Origin: an uncultured Dorea sp.
Lineage (GTDB): Bacteria > Bacillota > Clostridia > Lachnospirales > Lachnospiraceae
Reading direction: 5' to 3'
Assembly (NCBI RefSeq): GCF_934294775.1
Contig: NZ_CAKRAH010000067.1
Span: 1 to 13,557, forward strand
DNA: 13,557 nucleotides
Part shown: positions 1 to 6,487 of the stretch, in pieces
Layout of the letters: every line of letters begins with the position of its first letter
How positions within the stretch are numbered: the first letter of the stretch is position 1
Made by a program: the position numbers and the translations under genes
Notes under the pieces: model-generated
What the model saw: the letters and a program-made list of their open reading frames with translations, nothing else
Told to the model about the DNA's origin: nothing
Database searches by the model: none

Positions 1-50
1 GCAGTAATGCATGGAGCTGACTGATACTAATCGGTCGAGGGCATGACCAA
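1..50 (+). rRNA. 3' end of 23S ribosomal RNA (partial)
   Basis: The first 50 bases match the conserved end of bacterial large-subunit rRNA: a GCTGACTGATACTAATCGG-type stretch followed by TCGAGGGCATGACC, which in Firmicutes pairs with the 5' end of 23S to close the molecule. The gene enters from the left edge on the + strand. The mature 3' end is estimated at about position 50 from this pairing and could be off by a few bases. The following A/T-rich stretch with a TGCAGTTTTGAAGG sequence looks like ordinary rRNA spacer. No 5S gene follows before the terminator at 122-148. Confidence 0.93.
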
Positions 51-121
51 GCAAGGTGATAGGTAGGATGAAAGAAAATATTTCTTGTATGCAGTTTTGA
101 AGGTATATGAAAGAGAAGAAG

Positions 122-148
122 CAATCAACATGTGTTGGTTGTTTTTTT
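122..148 (+). terminator. Intrinsic terminator of the rRNA operon
   Basis: CAATCAAC (122-129) pairs with GTTGGTTG (134-141) around a 4-base loop, with one G-T wobble, and is followed directly by seven T (142-148). It lies about 70 bases after the 23S end and is the expected stop for rRNA transcription. Confidence 0.85.
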
Positions 149-203
149 GTTATAGAAAACCATGCAAAATGTCACAAATCTGAACTTTAGTACACTGATT
201 CAT

Positions 204-211
204 GCTATAAT
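204..211 (+). promoter_or_regulatory. Possible extended -10 promoter facing the 226-271 hairpin
   Basis: TGCTATAAT (203/204-211) is a perfect TATAAT with the TGn extension. No good -35 box sits at the right distance. Transcription from it would begin near 218 and meet the terminator hairpin at 226-271 almost at once. It may therefore be incidental, or produce only a very short RNA. Confidence 0.3.
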
Positions 212-225
212 GGTCGATAGTGAGT

Positions 226-271
226 AAAAAAGCGCTGGAAACGGTATAGCCCGGTTAACCAGCGCTTTTTT
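226..271. terminator. Bidirectional intrinsic terminator between rRNA and GGDEF genes
   Basis: AAAAAAGCGCTGG (226-238) pairs perfectly with CCAGCGCTTTTTT (259-271). The A-run on the left gives a T-run on the - strand and the T-run on the right serves the + strand. It lies between the + strand rRNA operon and the end of the - strand GGDEF gene at 371, where a two-way terminator is expected. The inner loop carries a further small self-complementary part. Confidence 0.85.
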
Positions 272-279
272 AGATCGCC

Positions 280-327
280 ATGTGTTCAGAAAAGAAGCTG
301 TCGGTGTCAGATCCTTTCTGAACGCAT
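280..327. repeat. 13-bp inverted repeat / stem-loop
   Basis: The arm at 280-292 (containing GTTCAGAAA) pairs with 315-327 (containing TTTCTGAAC), giving 13 pairs with one G-T wobble. The 22-base loop contains a small CTG/CAG inner stem. No T-run follows on either strand, so it is not a standard terminator. It lies just downstream of the - strand GGDEF gene and immediately before the first AGTGGCAGGT element. Confidence 0.6.
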
Positions 328-328
328 A

Positions 329-372
329 AAGTATGCAGAAAAAGTTGCCAGTGGCAGGTCTTTCAGGTACTT
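329..372 (+). repeat. AGTGGCAGGT hairpin element, copy 1
   Basis: The core AGTGGCAGGT is at 350-359. AAAG (341-344) faces CTTT (360-363), TGC (346-348) faces GCA (354-356), and CAGTG forms the loop (349-353). AAGTA (329-333) and TACTT (368-372) close the outside. The outer arm overlaps the stop codon of the GGDEF gene. Copies 2 and 3 are at 4269-4293 and 13417-13439, all in the same orientation. Confidence 0.6.
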
Positions 373-1627
373 AAGTATTCATAAGAAGTTGTTTTTTATG
401 TTGTTTTTTATGTTCTTTTTTCTGTATATACATAGCCGCATCGGCTTGTTTTAAGATGGCATCAATGCCGATAGCTTTCTGATCGTTGGAAAGCTTTACA
501 ATACCAAAGCTAAAGTTCTTATCATAAGGTCTGGTGGATTCGGCGATAAAGTCCTTTTGGATCTTCCGGATCTTTTTTTGTGCGACGTCTTCCGGACATC
601 CTTTCAGGATAATACAGAATTCATCACCGCCGACACGGGCGAATACATCATGTTCACGGATATTGTGTTTTACAATATCAACAAAGTGGCAGATATACCA
701 GTCCCCTTCCATATGGCCATAGGTATCGTTCACATATTTCAGATGATCCAGGTCACAGTAGCAGAAGATCAGATCATTGCCGGTGTCTAATAGTTCATCG
801 AGCTTCTTCTGGAAATAACACCGGTTACCAATCTGGGTCAGAGTATCAAAGTAAGCTTCCTGTTCGAGCTTGTCCTGTTCAAGCTTATCTTTGGTAACTT
901 CCAGAATGATGTGTGCATAGGCTTCTTCCCCCTGCCATTCCATCAAAGCAGTTGTGATACGGTAAAAGTGATGAGAGGAATCTTCAGCATCCCAGGTCCA
1001 TTCATAGGAGGCTTCATCAGAAGCTTTTTTTAACTGACCGGTTTTCTGTTTCTCAAGGAAGATCTTATAGAGCTCATAGTTCTGAAGCTTTTCAATATTA
1101 TTGCGGCTGGAATAAAGAATCCGTGGGTCATTGATACTTGTAACGAGGATATCTTCTTTACTGCGTTTGATCAGGTCAAGCAGAAGTCCATTGTAGTTAC
1201 CGACCATATCTGCATGATTTTTTTCACGTTCTGCTTCTTCTTTTAAAAATTCTTCACGTTCACGGAGCTGCTTTGTCATGGTGTTAAATGCTTCAGAGAA
1301 TTCTCCGAGATAAGATACCGTCTGAGAGTAGTCACCTTTTGCAACCTGCTTGGCCTGCCAGGTCAGATGATTCAGATTGGCATGGATGTTCTTGAGATTC
1401 TCACATAAAAAGTTATCTCTGGAAGGAGTAAAATCTGTCAGATTACCATTGGAGAGCGCAGCAGAATACGTCTTCATCTCGCGGACAGCGTGATCAAGAT
1501 ACTGAAGCCCCATTCCAAGCTTCTGGAAAGGTTCGTCCAGAAGCTCAATATCCAGGGATGCGGGTTTTGGATCATATAAAATGCTCCTCAGATATTCAAA
1601 TAATAATTGGCAGTTTCTATCTTCCAT
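371..1627 (-). CDS. Soluble diguanylate cyclase with HAMP-like, PAS-like and GGDEF domains
   Basis: A predicted diguanylate cyclase of 418 residues making c-di-GMP from two GTP. No membrane segment is visible, so it should be cytosolic. Residues about 55-145 resemble a HAMP-like linker with heptad-rich helices (QVAKGDY, then FNTMTKQLREREEFLKEEAE). Residues about 145-245 look like a PAS-type sensor. GGDEF is the C-terminal domain: CDLD at 291-294 supplies metal-binding Asp, GGDEF is intact at 333-337, and REHD at 324-327 is a product-inhibition I-site in the usual place. The tail is Lys/His-rich. I chose the ATG at 1627 (MEDRNC) because AGGAG lies about 8 bases upstream; a start 10 codons earlier has no such site. 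It lies 107 bases downstream of the V4R gene on the same strand, probably in one transcript. The input signal is unknown. Confidence 0.9.
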   Translation of the reverse strand: MEDRNCQLLFEYLRSILYDPKPASLDIELLDEPFQKLGMGLQYLDHAVREMKTYSAALSNGNLTDFTPSRDNFLCENLKNIHANLNHLTWQAKQVAKGDYSQTVSYLGEFSEAFNTMTKQLREREEFLKEEAEREKNHADMVGNYNGLLLDLIKRSKEDILVTSINDPRILYSSRNNIEKLQNYELYKIFLEKQKTGQLKKASDEASYEWTWDAEDSSHHFYRITTALMEWQGEEAYAHIILEVTKDKLEQDKLEQEAYFDTLTQIGNRCYFQKKLDELLDTGNDLIFCYCDLDHLKYVNDTYGHMEGDWYICHFVDIVKHNIREHDVFARVGGDEFCIILKGCPEDVAQKKIRKIQKDFIAESTRPYDKNFSFGIVKLSNDQKAIGIDAILKQADAAMYIQKKEHKKQHKKQLLMNT

Positions 1628-1734
1628 AAATATATCTCCTGAAATAATAACTTGCAAAATAATCTTTCAAAACAGAACGAAAATGCAAAGCATCTGCAAA
1701 ATCATCTCACTGTGCGGGCAGACATGTTGCCGGA

Positions 1735-2277
1735 TCATTCGGTATCTTCAACTGCAGCATGAAATCTGCAGACACGGTCGCCGGTTGCCCAGCAGTCAAC
1801 TTCAATTGCGGTGTATGGTTTTCCGGAATACACAGAAAGAATTCCAGAGATGAATCCCTCATCATAATTACATACAGTTTCGCCAAGAACCGGAAGCCCG
1901 GAACAGTCAGCATCCTCTGCTACGGTCAGGATGATCTTACCACTTTCTTCATCTACGTTTTCGATACGGAGAACACCGATCTTTAATTCCTGCATACGGT
2001 CCTGAAGCTCACCGACAAATTTGTCCAGTGACTGGTCCATATTAAGGAATTGTTTGGCGAAGAATTCACCGGCAGTACGTCCGGCATTCCGGAAGATTTC
2101 TACCTGTTCTTCTTTTCCATAACGTTTGATCAGTTCGTCTTTCAGAGAGTACTCAAGCATGCGGTATACCATAACCGGAAGCTCAGCTCCAAGATTCTCA
2201 CGGCTGTCCGGATTATAATACAGATAATCAGCAAAACTGATTGGTTTCTGGTCTTTTAAAAATATATTTTCTACCAT
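1735..2277 (-). CDS. V4R-domain protein, probable small-ligand sensor partner of the GGDEF gene
   Basis: A 180-residue soluble protein of the V4R (4-vinyl reductase-like) family, named after BchJ and also found as the ligand-binding part of several regulators. The C-terminal half (about 95-175) carries the Cys pattern typical of the family: C125 and C136, then C162 and C170 within DCWATGDRVCRF. The Cys set suggests metal or hydrophobic-ligand binding. The N-terminal half is mostly helical. The ATG at 2277 has GAAAGGA about 11 bases upstream, and a good promoter lies at 2328-2356. It is the first gene of a - strand pair with the diguanylate cyclase. The inference is that V4R senses a ligand and the cyclase acts on it, but no direct link is visible. 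It is unlikely to be an actual chlorophyll enzyme in this organism. Confidence 0.82.
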   Translation of the reverse strand: MVENIFLKDQKPISFADYLYYNPDSRENLGAELPVMVYRMLEYSLKDELIKRYGKEEQVEIFRNAGRTAGEFFAKQFLNMDQSLDKFVGELQDRMQELKIGVLRIENVDEESGKIILTVAEDADCSGLPVLGETVCNYDEGFISGILSVYSGKPYTAIEVDCWATGDRVCRFHAAVEDTE

Positions 2278-2327
2278 AAAAATAACGTCCTTTCTCTACA
2301 AAAGACCTTTGCAGACTCGCTACTTTT

Positions 2328-2356
2328 AGTATAGCATTGAATAAACGGTGGTTCAA
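2328..2356 (-). promoter_or_regulatory. Promoter of the V4R-GGDEF unit
   Basis: On the - strand TTGAAC (2356-2351) is followed after exactly 17 bases by TATACT (2333-2328). Both are close to sigma-A consensus. The predicted start lies about 45 bases before the V4R ATG. Confidence 0.75.
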
Positions 2357-2404
2357 TAAAAGATTATCATTCATAGTATATACAGGATATAATAATTGTT
2401 ATTA

Positions 2405-2433
2405 TTGAAAAAATATGCTACTATCTATATAGA
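2405..2433 (+). promoter_or_regulatory. Likely promoter of pgi
   Basis: TTGAAA (2405-2410) and TATAGA (2428-2433) are separated by 17 bases in an A/T-rich tract about 65 bases before the pgi start. An alternative -10, TATATA at 2426, is also possible, so the exact boxes are uncertain. Confidence 0.5.
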
Positions 2434-2497
2434 ATGCGGTCTGAACTAACAGGCTGGAAAGAACATATTTATATTTATTAAGGAGGAATCTAATACT

Positions 2498-4078
2498 ATG
2501 ATTACCTGGAACAACTTAGATACCCTTACATCATTCAAAGAACTTGAGAATGTAGAACGTGTAAATCTTGTAGAAGCAATGACAGGAGAAAGCGGAGCAG
2601 AACGTGTAAAGAATTACAGCGTTCCGATGGCAGAAGGGCTTACTTATAACTATGCTGCAAAGCAGGTTGATGATAAAGTACTGGCTGCACTTGCAAAATT
2701 AGCAGACGAAGCACAGCTGGTAGACAAATTCGAAGCACTGTATAACGGAGAAGTGATCAACACAGGTGAAAAACGTCTTGTACTTCACCACATGACACGT
2801 GGACAGCTCGGAGAAGCTGTAGAAGCTGACGGCGTGGATAAGCGTGCATTCTATACAGAGCAGCAGGCTAAGATTGCAGATTTTGCAAATAAAGTACATG
2901 CAGGAGAGATTACGAACGGAGCCGGTGAAAAATTCACGACAGTTGTTCAGATCGGTATCGGTGGAAGTGACCTCGGACCTCGTGCAATGTATCTTGCACT
3001 TGAAAACTGGGCAAAGAAAAATGATACATTTAAGATGGAAGCAAAGTTCATCAGTAACGTAGACCCTGATGATGCTGCAGCTGTACTGAATTCTATCGAT
3101 GTGGTGCACTCTATCTTTGTATTAGTATCAAAATCAGGTACAACACTTGAGACATTGACCAATGAATCATTCGTAAAAGATGCCCTGAAGAACGCAGGAT
3201 TGGATGCTTCTAAGCACATGATCGCTGTTACAAGTGAGACATCTCCACTGGCTAAGAGTGATGATTACCTTGCCGCATTCTTCATGGATGACTATATCGG
3301 CGGACGTTATTCTTCTACATCTGCAGTTGGAGGTGCGGTATTATCCCTGGCATTTGGTCCGGAAGTATTTGCACAGTTCCTGGAAGGTGCAGCAAAGGAA
3401 GATGTACTGTCTAAGAACAAAGACGTATTCAAAAACCCTGCAATGCTGGATGCATTGATCGGTGTATATGAAAGAAATGTATTGGGATATCCAAGTACAG
3501 CAGTACTTCCGTATTCTCAGGCATTGAGCCGCTTCCCGGCACATTTACAGCAGTTAGATATGGAGTCTAACGGAAAATCTGTAAACCGTTTCGGAGAGCC
3601 GGTTGATTATCCTACAGGCCCGGTTATTTTCGGAGAACCTGGAACAAACGGACAGCACTCATTCTATCAGTTACTGCATCAGGGAACAGACATTGTGCCA
3701 TTACAGTTTGTTGGATACAAGAACAGCCAGATGGCAACAGATGTTGTAATTCAGGACAGCACAAGTCAGCAGAAACTGTGTGCAAACGTAGCTGCCCAGA
3801 TCGTAGCATTTGCATGTGGTAAGGCAGATGAGAACCGCAATAAGAACTTCGAAGGTGGACGTCCATCAAGCATCATCATCGGAGAGCAGGTAAATCCGGG
3901 ATCTCTTGGAGCACTTCTTGCACACTTCGAGAACAAAGTAATGTTCCAGGGATTCGTATGGAATGTGAACAGCTTCGACCAGGAAGGTGTTCAGCTTGGT
4001 AAAGTACTTGCAAAACGAGTACTGGCGCATGAGACAGACGGAGCACTGAAAGTATTCAGTGACTTATTGAATATTTAG
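2498..4078 (+). CDS. pgi: Glucose-6-phosphate isomerase
   Basis: Interconverts glucose-6-phosphate and fructose-6-phosphate in glycolysis and gluconeogenesis in the cytosol. The 526-residue product shows the whole family pattern: the sugar-phosphate binding stretch IGIGGSDLGP followed by VSKSGTTLET, the signature GGRYSSTSAVGG, the catalytic Glu region DMESNGKSVNRFG, the catalytic His in NGQHSFYQLLHQG, and the C-terminal signature ending in GVQLGK with the catalytic Lys. The length fits bacterial enzymes of the longer type. The ATG is preceded by AAGGAGG about 10 bases upstream, a strong site that fits a highly expressed enzyme. It is transcribed alone. A hairpin plus T-run at 4220-4259 probably ends its message. 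The codon style is uniform and nothing suggests transfer. Confidence 0.98.
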   Translation: MITWNNLDTLTSFKELENVERVNLVEAMTGESGAERVKNYSVPMAEGLTYNYAAKQVDDKVLAALAKLADEAQLVDKFEALYNGEVINTGEKRLVLHHMTRGQLGEAVEADGVDKRAFYTEQQAKIADFANKVHAGEITNGAGEKFTTVVQIGIGGSDLGPRAMYLALENWAKKNDTFKMEAKFISNVDPDDAAAVLNSIDVVHSIFVLVSKSGTTLETLTNESFVKDALKNAGLDASKHMIAVTSETSPLAKSDDYLAAFFMDDYIGGRYSSTSAVGGAVLSLAFGPEVFAQFLEGAAKEDVLSKNKDVFKNPAMLDALIGVYERNVLGYPSTAVLPYSQALSRFPAHLQQLDMESNGKSVNRFGEPVDYPTGPVIFGEPGTNGQHSFYQLLHQGTDIVPLQFVGYKNSQMATDVVIQDSTSQQKLCANVAAQIVAFACGKADENRNKNFEGGRPSSIIIGEQVNPGSLGALLAHFENKVMFQGFVWNVNSFDQEGVQLGKVLAKRVLAHETDGALKVFSDLLNI

Positions 4079-4151
4079 GCGAATCAAGTAACGAAGCAGA
4101 TTGCGAATATCCGTCTGACTTACTATACGTTGGAAAAAATGATGTTGTTTG

Positions 4152-4170
4152 TATAGAAGTGATTTCTATA
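4152..4170. repeat. Small 7-bp stem-loop after pgi
   Basis: TATAGAA (4152-4158) pairs perfectly with TTCTATA (4164-4170) around a 5-base loop in the pgi-folC gap. There is no T-run after it, so its role is unknown. Confidence 0.4.
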
Positions 4171-4187
4171 AATACGCAGGTAATTAC

Positions 4188-4216
4188 TTGTTAGAGTAAT
4201 CGAATAGTGGTATGAT
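4188..4216 (+). promoter_or_regulatory. Probable promoter ahead of folC
   Basis: TTGTTA (4188-4193), a 17-base spacer and TATGAT (4211-4216) make a good sigma-A promoter. The expected start near 4223 falls inside the left arm of the hairpin at 4220-4249, so promoter and terminator overlap. Confidence 0.6.
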
Positions 4217-4219
4217 AGT

Positions 4220-4259
4220 GCTGTTAATCGGGAATATCCGGTTGACAGCATTATTTTTT
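4220..4259 (+). terminator. Intrinsic terminator between pgi and folC
   Basis: GCTGTTAATCGG (4220-4231) pairs with CCGGTTGACAGC (4238-4249) through 12 pairs including two G-T wobbles, around a 6-base loop. ATTATTTTTT follows. It most simply ends pgi transcripts. Because a promoter abuts it, it could also act on the folC leader. Confidence 0.8.
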
Positions 4260-4268
4260 AGAACATGG

Positions 4269-4293
4269 GAGAAGATGTCAGTGGCAGGTTCTC
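4269..4293 (+). repeat. AGTGGCAGGT hairpin element, copy 2
   Basis: GAGAA (4269-4273) faces TTCTC (4289-4293). Inside, TGT (4276-4278) faces GCA (4284-4286) around the loop CAGTG, with a GA/GG internal loop. It sits in the leader of folC about 15 bases before the ribosome binding site, so it is likely to be transcribed. Confidence 0.6.
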
Positions 4294-4321
4294 TGTATGG
4301 AAATGAAAGGAAAATAAGAAC

Positions 4322-5707
4322 GTGACCTATAAAGAAGCAAGGGTATATTTGGACGAAATGTCGAAATACGGAAGTGTACTTGGCTTAGATACGATTCGAG
4401 GTCTGTTGCGTGAGCTGGGAAATCCGCAGGATGACTTAAAGTTCATACATATTGCAGGAACGAATGGAAAAGGATCTGTGCTTGCATACACTTCAACGAT
4501 TTTAAGTAAGGCAGGATATAAAACCGGACGATATGTTTCACCGACAGTAATCTCGTATCTGGAAAAGATTCAGGTAGATGGAGAATGGATTTCCGAAACT
4601 GAATTTGCAGATATAACAGAACAGGTAAAAGAAGCGATTGACCGGCTAAAGAGCAAAGAACAGCCTGTCCCGACGGTGTTCGAGACAGAGACGGCAATGG
4701 CTTTTTTGTATTTTAAAAAGAAAAATTGTGATCTGGTTGTATTAGAGACCGGTCTTGGCGGCGAGACGGATGCGACGAATATTGTAAAGAATACGGTATG
4801 TGCGGCATTTGCAACCATCAGTGTGGACCATCTGGGCATGATTGGCGATTCGCTTGAGGAGATTGCGCAGACAAAGTCAGGAATTATAAAACCGGGATGT
4901 AAAGTAGTATCGGCAAGACAGAAGGAAAGTATAAGCAAGATTTTGCAGGAAAAGGCCGGAAGTCTTGGATGTGTTTACGTAGAAGCAGAACCAGAGCTTA
5001 TGGAGATAGAGGCAGATGACTATAAGGGAATTACATTTTCATATAAGGAATATCTGCATATGCAAAGTCAGATTGCCGGAGAATGCCAGAGAGAGAATCT
5101 GGCGGCAGCACTGGAAGTAATCAATAGCCTTAAGGATCTGGGGTATGAGATTACGGAAGAGGCAGTGCGGGATGGCATCCGTGAGACGAGATGGGCCGGA
5201 CGGTTCACCTGTCTGTCGGAAGAACCGGTAGTGATCGTGGATGGTGCACATAATGAAGATGCGGCGAAGAAATTGCGGACGTCACTGGAACGGTATTTTA
5301 AAGAAAAAGAAATCATATTTATCATGGGTGTATTCAAAGATAAAGAGTACGAAAAGATTGTGCAGATATTAAGTCCGCTGGCATCGAGAGTCTATACGGT
5401 GGATCTTCCGAATAAAGAACGTACTCTGCCCGGAGAAAAACTGGCAGAATGCATCAGAAATACGGCGCAGAAATCAATAACAGATGAGAAAAAAATACCG
5501 GATATAGCAGGTGGATGTCAAGAAGAAACATGCCGGAAGAATAAAGGAAAGTTCCTGGCAGTAACAGCTGAAAAGAGTATAGAAGAGGCTGTGGCAAAAG
5601 CGTATGATTATGCAAAAGAGGATGAAGAAAACAGAGTAGTGGTTGCCTGTGGTTCGTTGTCCTATCTCAGTGAAGTAATTCAGTGTGTGAAAGATATGAA
5701 AATGTAA
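4322..5707 (+). CDS. folC: Folylpolyglutamate synthase / dihydrofolate synthase
   Basis: An ATP-dependent ligase of the Mur ligase superfamily that adds glutamate to dihydropteroate and to folates (last steps of folate synthesis and retention). The 461 residues contain the P-loop HIAGTNGKGS (43-52), ETGLGGETDATN (142-153), SVDHLGMIGDSLEEIAQTKS (167-186) with its metal-binding His, and VDGAHNEDAAK (306-316) of the C-terminal domain. It is somewhat longer than usual; the extra length lies around residues 380-412, a polar stretch with two Cys that looks like a loop insertion. The start is GTG at 4322, supported by AAAGGA about 9-11 bases upstream; the nearby upstream ATG runs into a stop at once. 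It is the first gene of the folate cluster and is followed by a 146-base gap. Dihydrofolate synthase activity is inferred from the operon. Confidence 0.95.
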   Translation: MTYKEARVYLDEMSKYGSVLGLDTIRGLLRELGNPQDDLKFIHIAGTNGKGSVLAYTSTILSKAGYKTGRYVSPTVISYLEKIQVDGEWISETEFADITEQVKEAIDRLKSKEQPVPTVFETETAMAFLYFKKKNCDLVVLETGLGGETDATNIVKNTVCAAFATISVDHLGMIGDSLEEIAQTKSGIIKPGCKVVSARQKESISKILQEKAGSLGCVYVEAEPELMEIEADDYKGITFSYKEYLHMQSQIAGECQRENLAAALEVINSLKDLGYEITEEAVRDGIRETRWAGRFTCLSEEPVVIVDGAHNEDAAKKLRTSLERYFKEKEIIFIMGVFKDKEYEKIVQILSPLASRVYTVDLPNKERTLPGEKLAECIRNTAQKSITDEKKIPDIAGGCQEETCRKNKGKFLAVTAEKSIEEAVAKAYDYAKEDEENRVVVACGSLSYLSEVIQCVKDMKM

Positions 5708-5720
5708 TACATACCGGTAT

Positions 5721-5777
5721 TGAATCAGGAATCTGTGAAGGATTATTACAACAGATATGAGTACAATGAATCAGGAA
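5721..5777. repeat. 11-bp direct repeat in the folC-folE gap
   Basis: TGAATCAGGAA occurs at 5721-5731 and again at 5767-5777, 46 bases apart. No promoter or terminator is clear in this 146-base gap. The repeat could be chance or a pair of binding sites. Confidence 0.3.
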
Positions 5778-5853
5778 CCGGAAGACAATAATTGAGGATA
5801 TACGAAGAGTAAATTCTGCAAAGAAAGAGTCATAAAGAAAGACGAGGAAGAAA

Positions 5854-6411
5854 ATGATTGATCATGAAAAGATAGAACAGGCAGTGCGTCTTCTCCTGGA
5901 AGGCATGGGAGAAGATGTGAACCGGGAAGGCCTGATTGATACGCCGGATCGTATTGCCAGAATGTATGAAGAGATATATGGAGGTATGGATGAAGATGCC
6001 GGAACGCATCTTTCCAAAACATTTACGGTAGACAGCCAGGAGATGGTGGTAGAAAAAGATATTACATTTTATTCAACCTGTGAACATCATCTTCTTCCAT
6101 TTTACGGAAAGGCGCACATTGCCTATATTCCGGATGGTAAGGTTGTCGGGCTTAGTAAGCTTGCACGGACGGTGGAGGTATTTGCCAGAAGACTGCAGCT
6201 TCAGGAGCAGCTGACCGGTCAGATTGCAGATGCACTGATGGAACATATGCAGCCAAAAGGCGCACTGGTCATGATTGAGGCCGAGCATATGTGTATGACG
6301 ATGCGTGGGATCAAGAAGCCGGGAAGCCAGACCGTTACAATCGCAAGACGCGGTGTATTTGAAGAAGATCCGGCACTGGAAGAGAGATTCTTCCGGCTTC
6401 TTGGCAGATAA
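5854..6411 (+). CDS. folE: GTP cyclohydrolase I
   Basis: Converts GTP to 7,8-dihydroneopterin triphosphate and formate, the entry step of folate synthesis. The 185-residue product has the normal length of the type IA enzyme. The zinc ligands C76 and H79 lie in STCEHHLLPF (74-83), with C147 in EHMCMTMRG (144-152). The catalytic His residues correspond to H78 and H145. VVGLSKLARTVEVFARRLQ (97-115) is the conserved core helix, and the C-terminal TIARRG motif is present. The ATG is preceded by ACGAGGAAG at a good distance. It lies in the middle of the folate cluster, 76 bases before the HD-domain gene. No THF riboswitch is visible upstream. Confidence 0.97.
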   Translation: MIDHEKIEQAVRLLLEGMGEDVNREGLIDTPDRIARMYEEIYGGMDEDAGTHLSKTFTVDSQEMVVEKDITFYSTCEHHLLPFYGKAHIAYIPDGKVVGLSKLARTVEVFARRLQLQEQLTGQIADALMEHMQPKGALVMIEAEHMCMTMRGIKKPGSQTVTIARRGVFEEDPALEERFFRLLGR

Positions 6412-6487
6412 AGAACAGATGAATGTTACGGTTGGTATAACGTATGAGCTGTAACAGAGTTAAAATAAAACAGAAAAACGTAAAGAT

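Noticed and set aside
333..374. 13-codon frames (ATG to stop) in each of the three AGTGGCAGGT elements as leader peptides
   Set aside because: None has a ribosome binding site, and the copy at 4265-4306 reads in a different frame relative to the shared bases, so the peptide is not conserved.
2699..3109. Open frames on the opposite strand of pgi and other long genes
   Set aside because: They lie wholly inside well-supported genes, have no ribosome sites of note and resemble no family; they are shadows of codon bias.
4264..4278. 15-base exact match CATGGGAGAAGATGT between the folC leader and folE codons (5904-5918)
   Set aside because: One exact 15-mer in a 13.5-kb window of biased composition is not rare enough, and the folE copy is ordinary coding sequence for GMGEDV.
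4200..4321. THF riboswitch in the folC leader
   Set aside because: The hairpin there is a simple 12-bp terminator; the multi-helix core of the THF riboswitch is not present.
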